DNA from: DASYTH01 sp035762905
GTDB lineage: Bacteria > Actinomycetota > Actinomycetes > Mycobacteriales > Pseudonocardiaceae
Direction of reading: 5' to 3'
Assembly (NCBI RefSeq): GCF_035762905.1
Contig: NZ_DASUCC010000035.1
Coordinates: 62,001 to 126,000, forward strand
Length of the DNA: 64,000 nt
The notes below the pieces were generated by a model. The model was not told where the DNA came from. It searched no databases and was given only the letters and a program-made list of their open reading frames with translations. Below are positions 41,295-49,388 of the stretch, piece by piece; within the stretch, counting starts at the first letter, position 1, and every line of letters begins with the position of its first letter. Made by a program: the position numbers and the translations under genes.

Positions 41295-41894
41295 TCAGCC
41301 CGCGCGCTCGGACCCTGCGCTCCGCGACTCCTCCTGCGGGTCAGGCACCTCCCGGATGTCCAGCCGCACCCGCCTGCCGGTCAACTCCTCCAACTCGCCG
41401 CGGAGCCGGTCGGCCTCCGCACCGCGAGGACCGGCCAGCAAGATCGGCCGGGCGGCGCGGATATCGACCCGCAGCCGATCCGCGGCCCGGCTCACCTCCA
41501 CCGCCGACAGCCCGACCGCCCGTTCCACCCCCCGCTGCACCACACCGCGGACCGCGGCGTCCTGCGCGGCCTCCGCCTCGGCGCGCAACTCCAGGTCCGT
41601 CACCACCTTCGAACCAGCGGCAAGTCCCGCGTCCGCCCCGGCCACCTCGATCTGCTCCGCCAGCAGCCGGCCCACGATCTCCCGGCGCCCCTGCTCATCA
41701 GCCGCGGCATACGCCCGACCCGCCTCGGCGGTCAGCGCCACATCCACGTTCGGATTCAGATAAACCCGCAACACCACCGGCGGCTGGCCGGCAGCACGCC
41801 CGGCAACCACCATCCGACGGGCGACGGTGTACTTCTCCCCGGTCTCGGCCATCCGGGCCCGGATCTGCTTCTTCAACGCGCTGTCGTCAGTCAC
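41295..41894 (-). CDS. Orphan uS3-like KH-domain protein
   Basis: About 199 residues from GTG at 41894, with GAGGGG upstream; the longer frame has no ribosome site. The N-terminal part has DSALKKQIRARMAETGEKYT, a helix seen in various actinobacterial accessory proteins. The C-terminal part aligns with the N-terminal KH2 domain of ribosomal protein uS3: VEVSRAADRLRVDIRAARP, then the GxxG loop GPRGAEADRLRGELEELTG, then RRVRLDIREVPDP. The uS3 C-terminal domain is absent and no ribosomal genes are near. A single-stranded RNA or DNA binder is likely; a role in translation is open. Confidence 0.7.
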   Translation of the reverse strand: MTDDSALKKQIRARMAETGEKYTVARRMVVAGRAAGQPPVVLRVYLNPNVDVALTAEAGRAYAAADEQGRREIVGRLLAEQIEVAGADAGLAAGSKVVTDLELRAEAEAAQDAAVRGVVQRGVERAVGLSAVEVSRAADRLRVDIRAARPILLAGPRGAEADRLRGELEELTGRRVRLDIREVPDPQEESRSAGSERAG

Positions 41895-42164
41895 GCCATG
41901 CCCCTCACGGCGATACCGCCCCGCGCCCTGATCGCCTGGCTCAGCAATGACCGAACTCACCGACAGCGCGAACCAGCGGCCCTTGTCCTCACCGCCGCCG
42001 CGGGCACGGGCCACGGACAGCTCGGAGTGCGGCAGGCGCTCCTGCCGGCACCCAGACTACCCGGCACCTCCATCACGACAACCAGATAATCCCGCCCCAC
42101 GAACCAATTTCAGCCGCAAGCCAGATACAGACCTATCCAATACACCCGGAGGGCAGGTTCAAAC
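41895..42164. other. Gap between KH gene and sugar ABC operon
   Basis: No gene is supported. The right part (about 42070-42160) is AT-rich relative to its surroundings and must carry the promoter of the KH gene as well as the 3' end of the ABC operon. No clear hairpin seen. Confidence 0.4.
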
Positions 42165-42947
42165 TCATGAATGGTCGGCCTGGGTGGGGTTGAGGCGGTA
42201 CTCGGCGTGCACCAGTTCGAGGAGTTCGGCGACCGAGGTGTCCTTCGAGGCGCGGTCGAAGGTGATCTCGCCGTGCTGCAGCAGGTTCACCCGGTCGCAG
42301 ATGTCGACGATCTGGCTGTAGTTGTGTGCGATCAGGATGATCGCGAGGTCGCCGCGGCGCTTGAGCGAGTCGAGCAGGCGCAGGATCAGGCCGCTTTCCT
42401 TGGCGCCCATGGCGGCCAGCGGCTCGTCCAGCAACAGCAGTTTCGCGTTGGAGTAGACGGACCGGGCCACCGCGATCGCCTGGCGCTGGCCGCCGGAGAG
42501 CAGGGCGACCTCGATGTTGACCGAGGGAATGCGGATGCCGATCGAGTCGAGGGCCTCGCGGGCCCGGCGGCGCATCTCCTTGCGGCGCAGGAACGGGATC
42601 GGGCGGTGCACCAGTTCCTTGTTCAGGTGCAGGTTGAGGTAGACGGGCAGGTCGTTGACCAGGGCCAGATCCTGGAACACGGTCTCGATGCCGAGCGAGC
42701 GGGCGTGCACCACCGAGCGGAGCGTCACGTCCTCGCCCTCGAATTGCAGCGACCCGCCGTCGGGCTGGTGGTACCCGGTCAGGATCTTGATCAGCGTGGA
42801 CTTGCCGGCGCCGTTGTCGCCGATCAGGCCGAGGATCTCGCCCTTGCGCACGTGCAGGTTGATGTCGCGCAGCGCGGTGACCGGGCCGAACTTCTTGCTG
42901 ATGTTCCTGGCCTCCATCACCATCGGGATGCCGTTGTCCTCGGTCAT
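42165..42947 (-). CDS. Sugar ABC transporter ATP-binding protein, FrcA-like
   Basis: A 260-residue single-domain ATPase: Walker A GDNGAGKS, VFQDLALVNDLPVYLNL, signature LSGGQRQ, Walker B LLLLDEPLAAMG and switch His in AHNYSQI. The single nucleotide-binding domain is the FrcA/XylG-short arrangement, not the two-domain RbsA type. Start overlaps the permease stop as ATGA. Last gene of the importer operon, which takes up a pentose, hexose or polyol. Confidence 0.92.
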   Translation of the reverse strand: MTEDNGIPMVMEARNISKKFGPVTALRDINLHVRKGEILGLIGDNGAGKSTLIKILTGYHQPDGGSLQFEGEDVTLRSVVHARSLGIETVFQDLALVNDLPVYLNLHLNKELVHRPIPFLRRKEMRRRAREALDSIGIRIPSVNIEVALLSGGQRQAIAVARSVYSNAKLLLLDEPLAAMGAKESGLILRLLDSLKRRGDLAIILIAHNYSQIVDICDRVNLLQHGEITFDRASKDTSVAELLELVHAEYRLNPTQADHS

Positions 42948-43909
42948 GTCACCCCCCGGGTGCCGAACCGTTTTCGCAGCACGATCAGTGACACGTTGAG
43001 AATCATGGCGAACAGGATGGCGATGCCCAGCACCACGTTGAACGCGTTGGCGCTGACCCCGGTGAGGTTGAACCCGTCGAACACGATGCCGAGCAGCAGC
43101 GCGCCGAGGAACGCCCCGATCACCGTCCCGGATCCGCCGAGCAGCGCCGTACCGCCGATGACCGCCGACGCCACGGCGAAGAACATCACGTTGAAACCGC
43201 CGTTGGTCGGGTCGTAGGAGTCGACCCGGGTGCCCTGCAGGATGCCGGCCAGCCCGGCGAGCGTGCTGCAGATCGCGAAGTTGACCACCTTGACCCGGTT
43301 CACCCGGATCCCAGACTCGGCGGCTCCGATCGGGTTTCCGCCGGTGGCCTGGGTGTAGATGCCGAACCTGGTGGCGGACAACAGCGTCTGCATGATCGCC
43401 ACGATCACCAGCGCCCACATGAACTCCGACCACCGCGCCCCGCCGAACACCTCCAGGATCCCGTGCCCGGTCGGCACGCTGACCGGCCGGGCGTTGGAGA
43501 TGATCAGGACCAGACCCTGGAGCAGGAACGCCATGCCCAGCGTGGTGATGAACGACGGCAGTGTGAGCACGGTCCGAATCAACCCGTTGACCGTCCCGAT
43601 CAGCGTGCAGATCAGGATCGCGCCGAACAGCGCCACGGCCATCGGCGCCCCGTTGACGTAGAACAGCATCAGCACGAACGGAGACAGCGTGAACACGAAC
43701 CCGGCGGACAGGTCGATCTCACCGCAGATGAGCAGCATCACCTCGCCCGCCGCGACGATCGCCCAGGGGGCGACGTACTGGGCGATCGTCTGGTAGTTCG
43801 CGAGCGAGTTGAACGCGTCGCTGGTGACGGTGAAGTAGATGCCTGCGGCGATCGTCACCAGCAGGATGCTGAGTTCCTTGATCCGGGTCAGACCGACCAG
43901 GAACGACAT
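42944..43909 (-). CDS. Sugar ABC transporter permease, RbsC/FrcC-like
   Basis: A 321-residue permease of the BPD_transp_2 family with about nine hydrophobic segments. Characteristic blocks: GEIDLSAGFVFTLSP, TLPSFITTLGMAFLLQGL, YTQATGGNPIGAAESGI and GGTALLGGSGTVIGAFLGAL. Lies 4 bases after the binding-protein gene and overlaps the ATPase start. Confidence 0.92.
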   Translation of the reverse strand: MSFLVGLTRIKELSILLVTIAAGIYFTVTSDAFNSLANYQTIAQYVAPWAIVAAGEVMLLICGEIDLSAGFVFTLSPFVLMLFYVNGAPMAVALFGAILICTLIGTVNGLIRTVLTLPSFITTLGMAFLLQGLVLIISNARPVSVPTGHGILEVFGGARWSEFMWALVIVAIMQTLLSATRFGIYTQATGGNPIGAAESGIRVNRVKVVNFAICSTLAGLAGILQGTRVDSYDPTNGGFNVMFFAVASAVIGGTALLGGSGTVIGAFLGALLLGIVFDGFNLTGVSANAFNVVLGIAILFAMILNVSLIVLRKRFGTRGVT

Positions 43910-43913
43910 GTCG

Positions 43914-45020
43914 CTACCGGTTCAACTGCTGCGGCGGCGGCAGCGGGATCGCCGACGGCATGTTGATCAGTTCGCTCTTCGAGCCGCCCTCGAACTTGCT
44001 GTCCGCCGACAGGTACAGGTCGGCGACCTCCTTGGTCACGAAGGTCAGGCCGGTGTCGGTGACCGGCGGGGAGACCAACGTGCCGGACAGCCGGTACAGG
44101 TACAGGTACAGCACGGTCAGGAAGCCCTGCAGGTACGGCGACTGGTCGATGGTGAAGTCCAGCGCGCCCGACTTCACGCCCTCGAGCGAGCCCTTGAGCA
44201 GGTCGAACCCGCCGCCGCGGATCTGACCGGTCAGGCCGCGGTCGGTGATCAGCTTCGCGCAGGCCTCGGTGCTGCCGGCGTCGACCGCGTAGATGCCCTT
44301 GGCGCCCTGGTTCCCGGTGTAGGCGGCGGTCATCGCGTTCAGCTCGCCGGCCTGCTCGGCGCCGGTGTTGACCGACCGCACGGTCACGCCGGGCGCGGCC
44401 ACCCGCAGGGCGTCGATGATCCCGTCCAGCCGGGGCTGCACGTTGTTGCCGCCCGGCTGGGAGATGCCGACCAGGATGTCGCCGGACTGGACGTCCCGGG
44501 CGATCCGCTGGCCCATGAGGAAACCGGATAAGTACAGGTCCTGCCCGACGTAGGACAGCGGGAAGTTGTTGGCCGCGTTGGCGTTGTAGGCGATGACCGG
44601 GATGCCCTTGCCGAGCGCGGTCTTGGTCGGCTCGATGAACGCGCTGTTGTCGGTCAGCGCGATGGCGATGCCGGGTGCGTTGGCGTTGATCGCGGTCTCC
44701 ATGGCGCTGGCCATCTGGGCCACGTTGCCGTTCTCCGAGCCGGTCCACTGCGGCTCGGGGATGCCGAGCAGGGCCGCCGCGTCGGCCATGCCGGTCTTGG
44801 TCGGGACGAAGAACGAGTTCGTGGTCACGTGGTTGACGAACACGAACCGCCAGTCCGGGGTATCCGGGAAGTTGCCGGTGGCGGCAGCGTTCTCGCCGCC
44901 CTGGCCCTCCTGGACGCCGGTGCACGACGCCAGCAGCGCGCTCGCCGCTGCCGCACCGCCTCCGACGCCGAGATACCTCAGTGCCGTCCTACGAGAAGGG
45001 TTGCCAGCCTGGTACGTCAT
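43914..45020 (-). CDS. Sugar-binding lipoprotein of the ABC importer
   Basis: A 368-residue periplasmic-binding-protein-like domain 4 (ribose/xylose type). The N-terminus has a twin-arginine signal (SRRTALRYLG) and a lipobox ALLASC with Cys33. Blocks: RFVFVNHVTTNSFFVPTKTG, QWTGSENGNVAQMASAMETA, AYNANAANNFPLSYVGQD and YAVDAGSTEACAKLI. Start at ATG 45020; an in-frame extension upstream lacks a signal. First gene of the importer operon, with a 15-bp palindrome 37 bases upstream and the IclR gene before it. Confidence 0.92.
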   Translation of the reverse strand: MTYQAGNPSRRTALRYLGVGGGAAAASALLASCTGVQEGQGGENAAATGNFPDTPDWRFVFVNHVTTNSFFVPTKTGMADAAALLGIPEPQWTGSENGNVAQMASAMETAINANAPGIAIALTDNSAFIEPTKTALGKGIPVIAYNANAANNFPLSYVGQDLYLSGFLMGQRIARDVQSGDILVGISQPGGNNVQPRLDGIIDALRVAAPGVTVRSVNTGAEQAGELNAMTAAYTGNQGAKGIYAVDAGSTEACAKLITDRGLTGQIRGGGFDLLKGSLEGVKSGALDFTIDQSPYLQGFLTVLYLYLYRLSGTLVSPPVTDTGLTFVTKEVADLYLSADSKFEGGSKSELINMPSAIPLPPPQQLNR

Positions 45021-45056
45021 CGTATGCCCCCGCGTCCATCTCGGCGGTAGTGCATG

Positions 45057-45071
45057 AATCATTCGATGATT
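45057..45071. promoter_or_regulatory. 15-bp palindrome before the sugar importer operon
   Basis: AATCAT-TCG-ATGATT, perfect arms, lies 37 bases before the binding-protein ATG and just downstream of the IclR stop. Its symmetry and length suit an IclR dimer site and differ from the TTCGGTATTTCGAA class. AT-rich against a GC-rich background. Confidence 0.55.
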
Positions 45072-45082
45072 GGTCCATTTAG

Positions 45083-45838
45083 TCAAGAGCCCAGGTCCCG
45101 GGCGGCCCGCACGGTGTGCCAGACCAGCTCACCGGGCACCTCGTCGTCCAAAGTGGACGAAACCACGGTCCACCACGGGTCCTCGGCGCAGTCCCGCCGG
45201 ATCAGCGCGCCGACGCAGGACACCCCGTCCCGGAACTGGCCGTGCTCGAGCACCGCCCGGCCGGCCCGGATGCCGGACAGCTCCGCCTCCAGCTCGTCGG
45301 TGTCCACCGTCGTGCGCGCGGTGAACCGGGGCATGCCCTGCTCGGCCAGGTACTCGGCCCGCCGGGATCGGGGCAGCGCGGCGAGCAGCGTCTTGCCGAT
45401 CACCGTGGCGTGCGCGGCCACGTCCAGGCCGACCTCGAGATCCTCCAGGTACGGCGAGTCCGGGCCCTCGACCAGATCGGTGATCATGATCCGGCCGGAG
45501 ACGAACCTACCGAGGTAGGCGGTGCGCCGGGTGAGCGCCGACAGGTGCCGCAGCACCTGGTGCGCCTGCGGTGGCCGGTGCAGCGAGGACAGCATCTCGT
45601 GGAACCGCATGGCCACCGAGGAGCCCAGCCGGTAGTGGCCGTCGTCGCCCCGGGTGAGGTAACCCTCGTAGGTCAACGTGCGGACCAGGTGATAGGCGGT
45701 GGACAGGTTCAGCTCGCAGCGGCGGGCGATCGCCTTCACGGTCAGCGGGGCCGGGCTCGCGCCCACCTCCTCGAGCACCCGGAACGCCCGGGACACCGAG
45801 CGAACCAGGTCGGACGGTTCGGGTGCCGCGTCGCGCAT
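45083..45838 (-). CDS. IclR-family transcriptional regulator of the sugar importer
   Basis: A 251-residue regulator: winged helix VRSVSRAFRVLEEVG to CELNLSTAYHLVRTLTYEGYL, effector domain with TAYLGRFVSGRIMITDLVE and HATVIGKTLLAALP. It lies directly upstream of and in the same direction as the importer operon, and divergent from the DUF59/amidohydrolase operon, so it can govern both. A perfect GTCCANNNTGGAC site occurs at 45146 in its last codons (SSTLDDEV). Confidence 0.9.
   Translation of the reverse strand: MRDAAPEPSDLVRSVSRAFRVLEEVGASPAPLTVKAIARRCELNLSTAYHLVRTLTYEGYLTRGDDGHYRLGSSVAMRFHEMLSSLHRPPQAHQVLRHLSALTRRTAYLGRFVSGRIMITDLVEGPDSPYLEDLEVGLDVAAHATVIGKTLLAALPRSRRAEYLAEQGMPRFTARTTVDTDELEAELSGIRAGRAVLEHGQFRDGVSCVGALIRRDCAEDPWWTVVSSTLDDEVPGELVWHTVRAARDLGS
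45146..45158. repeat. Perfect GTCCANNNTGGAC palindrome in IclR gene
   Basis: GTCCAAAGTGGAC, extended to 17 bp by flanking TC and GA. On the coding strand it reads TCC-ACT-TTG-GAC (STLD) with the disfavoured codons ACT and TTG. Confidence 0.6.
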
Positions 45839-45973
45839 GGCTCACCGTCCCACGACCTCGGGGTCACCGGCGCACCCATTGTGCGCCGCCACCGCGGGCG
45901 TCGGCCATCCCCCGTTTTCGTCATTTGAAATCTCCGAGTTGAGGCCGGCGGTGCGGACTGCGAGGGTCGAGGG

Positions 45974-46366
45974 ATGGAGCGGATTCCGAAACGCTTCGCC
46001 GACGCGCTGTCCGACGTGTTCGACCCGTGCTGCCGGGAGAAGGGCATCTCCGTGGTGGACATGGGATTGCTGCACTCGGTGTCGGAGCACGACGGGCACG
46101 CCCGGGTGGAGCTGCTGCTCACCTCCGGCTGGTGCCCGTTCGCCGCGCGGGTGCTCACCGACGTGCGCGAGCGGGTCGAGGCCCTGCCCGGCGTGGACAC
46201 CGCCGAGGTCGAGATCGTCTGGCACACCCCGTGGACCACTGACCGGCTGTCCGACTCGGCCCGGTCCAAGCTGCGCTTCCTGCCCGACCCGGTGGCGGTC
46301 GCCGACCGGGACGCCTACATCGCCGCACACCAACCGACCCGGAAGGAGGCCGGCCGTGATCGATGA
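45974..46366 (+). CDS. MIP18/DUF59-type metal-sulfur cluster protein
   Basis: A 130-residue protein of the PaaD/SufT-like family: FDPCCREKGISVVDMGLLHSVSE, LLLTSGWCPFAARVLTDVRERVE and a late VWHTPWTTDRLSDSARSKL. The active Cys corresponds to the one in GWCPF. Family members help assemble Fe-S clusters on client enzymes. It overlaps the amidohydrolase gene by 11 bases, which suggests it matures that enzyme or supplies its metal. Confidence 0.82.
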   Translation: MERIPKRFADALSDVFDPCCREKGISVVDMGLLHSVSEHDGHARVELLLTSGWCPFAARVLTDVRERVEALPGVDTAEVEIVWHTPWTTDRLSDSARSKLRFLPDPVAVADRDAYIAAHQPTRKEAGRDR

Positions 46367-47333
46367 CGTCTTCGTGTTCGACGGGGTGGCCCACCCGTTC
46401 AACTTCGAGCCGAAGAACGCGTTCGGCAAGCCGGGCGAGATGTTCTCCAACCACCTCTACGCCTTCCACGCCACGCTGACCCCGGACGACGCCACCCACC
46501 TGTCCGCCGAGCAGTTCCTGCGCAAGTGGACGATCGAGGACATCCGGCGGATGGTCTACGAGGAGTCGGACACCGACATGCTGGTGGCGATGCCGCTGCC
46601 GCTGACCGACCTGTACGCCGACGGGCTGTCCCCGTGGGAGGAGTGCGCGGAGCTGGCCGCGCGCGACCCGGACAAGACGGTGTTCTGGGGTTCGGTGAAC
46701 CCGCTTGAGGGCCGGCGCGCGCTGGACCTGATGGAGCGTCAGGTCGGCGAGTTCGGCGCGAAGGCGTTCAAGTTCTACAACGTGCGCTACGACTACGGCC
46801 AGCCGTTCCCCTGGCGGATGGACGATCCGCGGGTGGCCTTCCCGGTGTTCGAGAAGGCGCAGGAACTCGGCGTGAACCTGATCGGTGTGCACAAGGGCGT
46901 GCCGCTCGGCCCCCAACCGATCGAGCACACGCAGACCTGGGACATGGACGGCGCCGCGGCCAACTTCCCGGACATCAACTTCGTGATCTACCACGTCGGC
47001 CTGCCGTTCCTGGACGAGACGTGCTGGCAGCTCATCCGCTACCCGAACCTGTACGCCTCGATCGCCGCCACGATCAACTTCGTGGTCCGGGCGCCCCGCA
47101 TGTTCGCCGAGATCATCGGGAAACTGCTGTTCTGGTGCGGCGAAGACAAGATCGTCTACGGCAGCGAGGCGCCGATCTTCCACCCGCAGTGGGCATTGCG
47201 TGCCTTCATGGACTTCCAGATCCCGCAGGACCTCTGCGACGGCTACGGCTATCCCCAGCTCACCGACACCGCCAAACGCAAGATCCTCGGCGAGAACCTC
47301 CTGCGCCTGCACGGCATCGACAAACCGCGTTAA
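46356..47333 (+). CDS. Amidohydrolase-2 family protein
   Basis: A 325-residue TIM-barrel enzyme from GTG at 46356 after GGAAGGAGG. Blocks: VFDGVAHPFNFEPKN at the N-terminus, FGAKAFKFYNVRYDYGQP, GVNLIGVHKGVPLGP, NFVIYHVGLPF and DKIVYGSEAPIFHPQWALR. It belongs to the ACMSD/resorcylate decarboxylase group, but the first metal motif has one His only and the usual GSD is GSE, so metal use may differ. Paired with the DUF59 protein and opposite the IclR/sugar importer. It probably acts on the imported compound or an aromatic acid. Confidence 0.85.
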   Translation: MIDDVFVFDGVAHPFNFEPKNAFGKPGEMFSNHLYAFHATLTPDDATHLSAEQFLRKWTIEDIRRMVYEESDTDMLVAMPLPLTDLYADGLSPWEECAELAARDPDKTVFWGSVNPLEGRRALDLMERQVGEFGAKAFKFYNVRYDYGQPFPWRMDDPRVAFPVFEKAQELGVNLIGVHKGVPLGPQPIEHTQTWDMDGAAANFPDINFVIYHVGLPFLDETCWQLIRYPNLYASIAATINFVVRAPRMFAEIIGKLLFWCGEDKIVYGSEAPIFHPQWALRAFMDFQIPQDLCDGYGYPQLTDTAKRKILGENLLRLHGIDKPR

Positions 47334-47454
47334 GCGCCCGCCGCCACCACCCCGGATCCACCGGCGGCGACCGCCCGGCGGAGCAGGGCCGCCGATCGCC
47401 GGTTCCGGCGCTTACCCCCTGGCGCCGGAACCGGCACTCACCACCCCCAGAACC

Positions 47455-47735
47455 CAAGACTCGCCCACCCGGACCCAGCAACTCACCAACCCGGACCCGG
47501 CAACTCGTCGACCCCGACCCAGCAACTCGCCGAACGCCCGGCGCCCTCCGGCGAGTCCCCGGCTCCAGCACCCGAACCCCCGGCTCCAACACCCGAATCG
47601 CCGATTCCAGCCCCCGAACCGCCGATCCGGGATGCAGCGGACTGGCCGGTTCCGGCAGCCCACCCCGCACCCACACCGCCGCACCGCACCGCCGCCGCTG
47701 CGCGGCGGCCGCGCCGCGCAGCGGCGGCGATCGGC
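47455..47735. repeat. GAGTCCCC repeat cluster 3 with long GC hairpin
   Basis: Runs of GGCAACTCG and CAACTCGCCGA variants, one GGCGAGTCCCCGGCTCC, and repeated CCGGCTCCA/ACACCCGAA words, ending in a hairpin with a perfect 16-bp GC stem (47692-47707 pairing with 47712-47727, loop GCCG). No coding capacity. Lies between the amidohydrolase stop and an IS fragment. The part from 47334 to 47454 holds nothing recognisable. Confidence 0.8.
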
Positions 47736-47787
47736 CCGACGTAACGACTCGCCGGTCCGGAGCCGGGAACTCGCCGGGGCCTGAGCG

Positions 47788-48112
47788 CTAGGACCTGTTT
47801 AGAAAGTGGTGTTGGCGAGGGCGCGTAGCCAGATGTCGATGGTGGCGACGTGCACGGTGGCTTGGTAGCGCAGGGCGAGTCGTACCTGGTGGCCACGGCG
47901 CGGTGGCGTTTGAGTCGGTTGATGCCGCATTCCACGGCGTGGCGCTGCTTGTAGAGCTGTGGATCGAACGCTGGTGGCCGTCCTCCGGCCGAGCCTTTGG
48001 CTCGGCGATGGGTGTGTTGGTCGGCCTTGACGGGGATCGTCGCGGGCGATCCGGTGGCGGCGCGGGTAGGCCGGTTGGCCCGGGAGGAGTCGGCGCGACC
48101 TCGCCCTCTTGA
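47788..48112 (-). mobile_element. IS5-family fragment, 3' half of transposase (frameshifted)
   Basis: The outer end at 47788 reads CTAGGACCTGTTTAGA, nearly the same as the end at 50306, so it is a terminal inverted repeat. Inward on the minus strand are transposase C-terminal pieces: SSRANR, then ATIPVKADQ, GGRPPAFDPQLYKQRHAVE and CGINRLKRHRAVATRYD, then a shifted frame LALRYQATVHVATIDIWLRA ending at stop 47799. At least two frameshifts separate the pieces. The N-terminal two thirds is absent. Non-functional. Confidence 0.8.
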
Positions 48113-48127
48113 CTCCGCAGCCGGCAT

Positions 48128-48150
48128 CTGTCCATACTGAGCATAGACAG
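48128..48150. promoter_or_regulatory. Inverted repeat upstream of the GntR gene
   Basis: CTGTCCAT and ATAGACAG, 8-bp arms with one mismatch, around ACTGAGC, ending 23 bases before the GntR ATG. Placement and symmetry match autoregulatory operators of YtrA-type GntR repressors. Confidence 0.55.
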
Positions 48151-48173
48151 TAGATGTGGTGGAGGCTTTGCGG

Positions 48174-48548
48174 ATGCACGTCATCGTCTCGCCTGTGCCC
48201 GGAGTACCCCTGTATGAGCAGATCGTTGAGCAGATTCGACAGCAGATCATGGCCGGGGAGCTCGCGGCCGGGACGCCGCTGCCGTCATTGCGCGCGCTGG
48301 CCGCAGAGTTGCGGGTCAGCCTGATCACGACCACGCGGGCGTACAACGACCTGGCCGCCGAGGGGCTGATCGTGAACGTGCCTGGCAAGGGCTCGTTCGT
48401 CGCGCAGATCGACCCAGAGCAGGCCCGCTGGGACTGTCTGGACCGGGCGCGGGCGGAGTTTCGGCAGATCGTCGAGCGCACCCGGCACATCGGCCTGGTC
48501 TCGCTGGAGGAGTTGACTGCGATGCTCGCGCAGGAATGGGAGCGATGA
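48174..48548 (+). CDS. GntR-family regulator, YtrA subfamily
   Basis: A 124-residue regulator: PLYEQIVEQIRQQIMAGELA, GTPLPSLRALAAELRVSLIT and TTRAYNDLAAEGLIVNVPGKG form the winged helix; a short helical tail (about 40 residues) dimerises. This compact form is the YtrA type that represses its own ABC operon. ATG at 48174 follows GGAGG; stop overlaps the ATPase start as ATGA. Confidence 0.92.
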   Translation: MHVIVSPVPGVPLYEQIVEQIRQQIMAGELAAGTPLPSLRALAAELRVSLITTTRAYNDLAAEGLIVNVPGKGSFVAQIDPEQARWDCLDRARAEFRQIVERTRHIGLVSLEELTAMLAQEWER

Positions 48549-49387
48549 ACACGACAGAGCACATTGTGGAGGCCGTCGGGCTCGTGAAGCGCCGCGGAGA
48601 CTTCACCCTCGGCCCGCTGGACCTTCGCGTTCCGCGGGGCTTCGTCACCGGGATGGTCGGTGCCAACGGCTCGGGCAAGACGACGACGCTGCGCACGCTG
48701 CTCGGGCTCGTCCGCTCGGACGCGGGAACGATCGCGATGCCGCCGATCGGCGAGGTCGGGGTCGTGTTCGACCAACCGTTCGTGCTGCCGTACTGGCGCG
48801 TCCGTGACGCGGCGGCCGCCTATGCCGCGTCTCGACCCGGTTGGGACCAGGACTGGTTCGACCGGCTGTGCCGCCGGTTCAGGCTGGGGGCCAACGAGCG
48901 AGTGAACAAGCTGTCGCGGGGCCAGGGCAACAAGCTGATGATCGGGCTGGCGATGGGCAATCATCCCGATCTGCTGATCCTGGATGAGCCCACCAGCGGC
49001 CTTGACCCGGCCGCGCGTGCCGACCTGGTCGATCTGCTGCGCGAGCACATGCGCCGTCCGGAGGCGTCGATACTGTTCTCCACGCACATCACCAGCGACC
49101 TGGAGCACTTCGCCGACTACCTAGTGTTCGTCGATGGCGGTCAGGTCATCTACTCCGGCGCCGTGGACGAACTCATCGAGGAGTTCGCCTACATTCGAGG
49201 AGCGTTGACGGACCTCACCGCGGAGAACACACCACTGATCCGGGGCCTGCGCCGCGGTCAGCACAACTTCGACGGCATCATCCGCACCGCCGACACCGCC
49301 GGGTTCGGCTCGGGCGTCCAGATCGAGACCCCGACGATCGAGCGGGTCGTCGTTCATCATGTGCGGTCCAGCGACGAGGAGCCCTGA
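48545..49387 (+). CDS. ABC transporter ATP-binding protein of the GntR cassette
   Basis: A 280-residue ATPase: Walker A GANGSGKT, VFDQPFVLPYWRV as the Q-loop region, signature-like LSRGQGNK, Walker B LLILDEPTSGLD and FSTHITSDLEH. A degenerate C-terminal extension follows. It resembles YtrB/YhcH-type drug or peptide exporter ATPases. Coupled to the regulator upstream and to the permease 1 base downstream. Confidence 0.9.
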   Translation: MNTTEHIVEAVGLVKRRGDFTLGPLDLRVPRGFVTGMVGANGSGKTTTLRTLLGLVRSDAGTIAMPPIGEVGVVFDQPFVLPYWRVRDAAAAYAASRPGWDQDWFDRLCRRFRLGANERVNKLSRGQGNKLMIGLAMGNHPDLLILDEPTSGLDPAARADLVDLLREHMRRPEASILFSTHITSDLEHFADYLVFVDGGQVIYSGAVDELIEEFAYIRGALTDLTAENTPLIRGLRRGQHNFDGIIRTADTAGFGSGVQIETPTIERVVVHHVRSSDEEP

Positions 49388-49388
49388 C

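Noticed and set aside
39072..41894. Prophage remnant
   Set aside because: XRE, DUF397 and KH genes are accessory, but there are no integrase, structural or lysis genes or attachment repeats.
47483..49108. 541-residue minus-strand frame
   Set aside because: It is antisense to the GntR/ABC genes; only the short transposase remnant within it is real.
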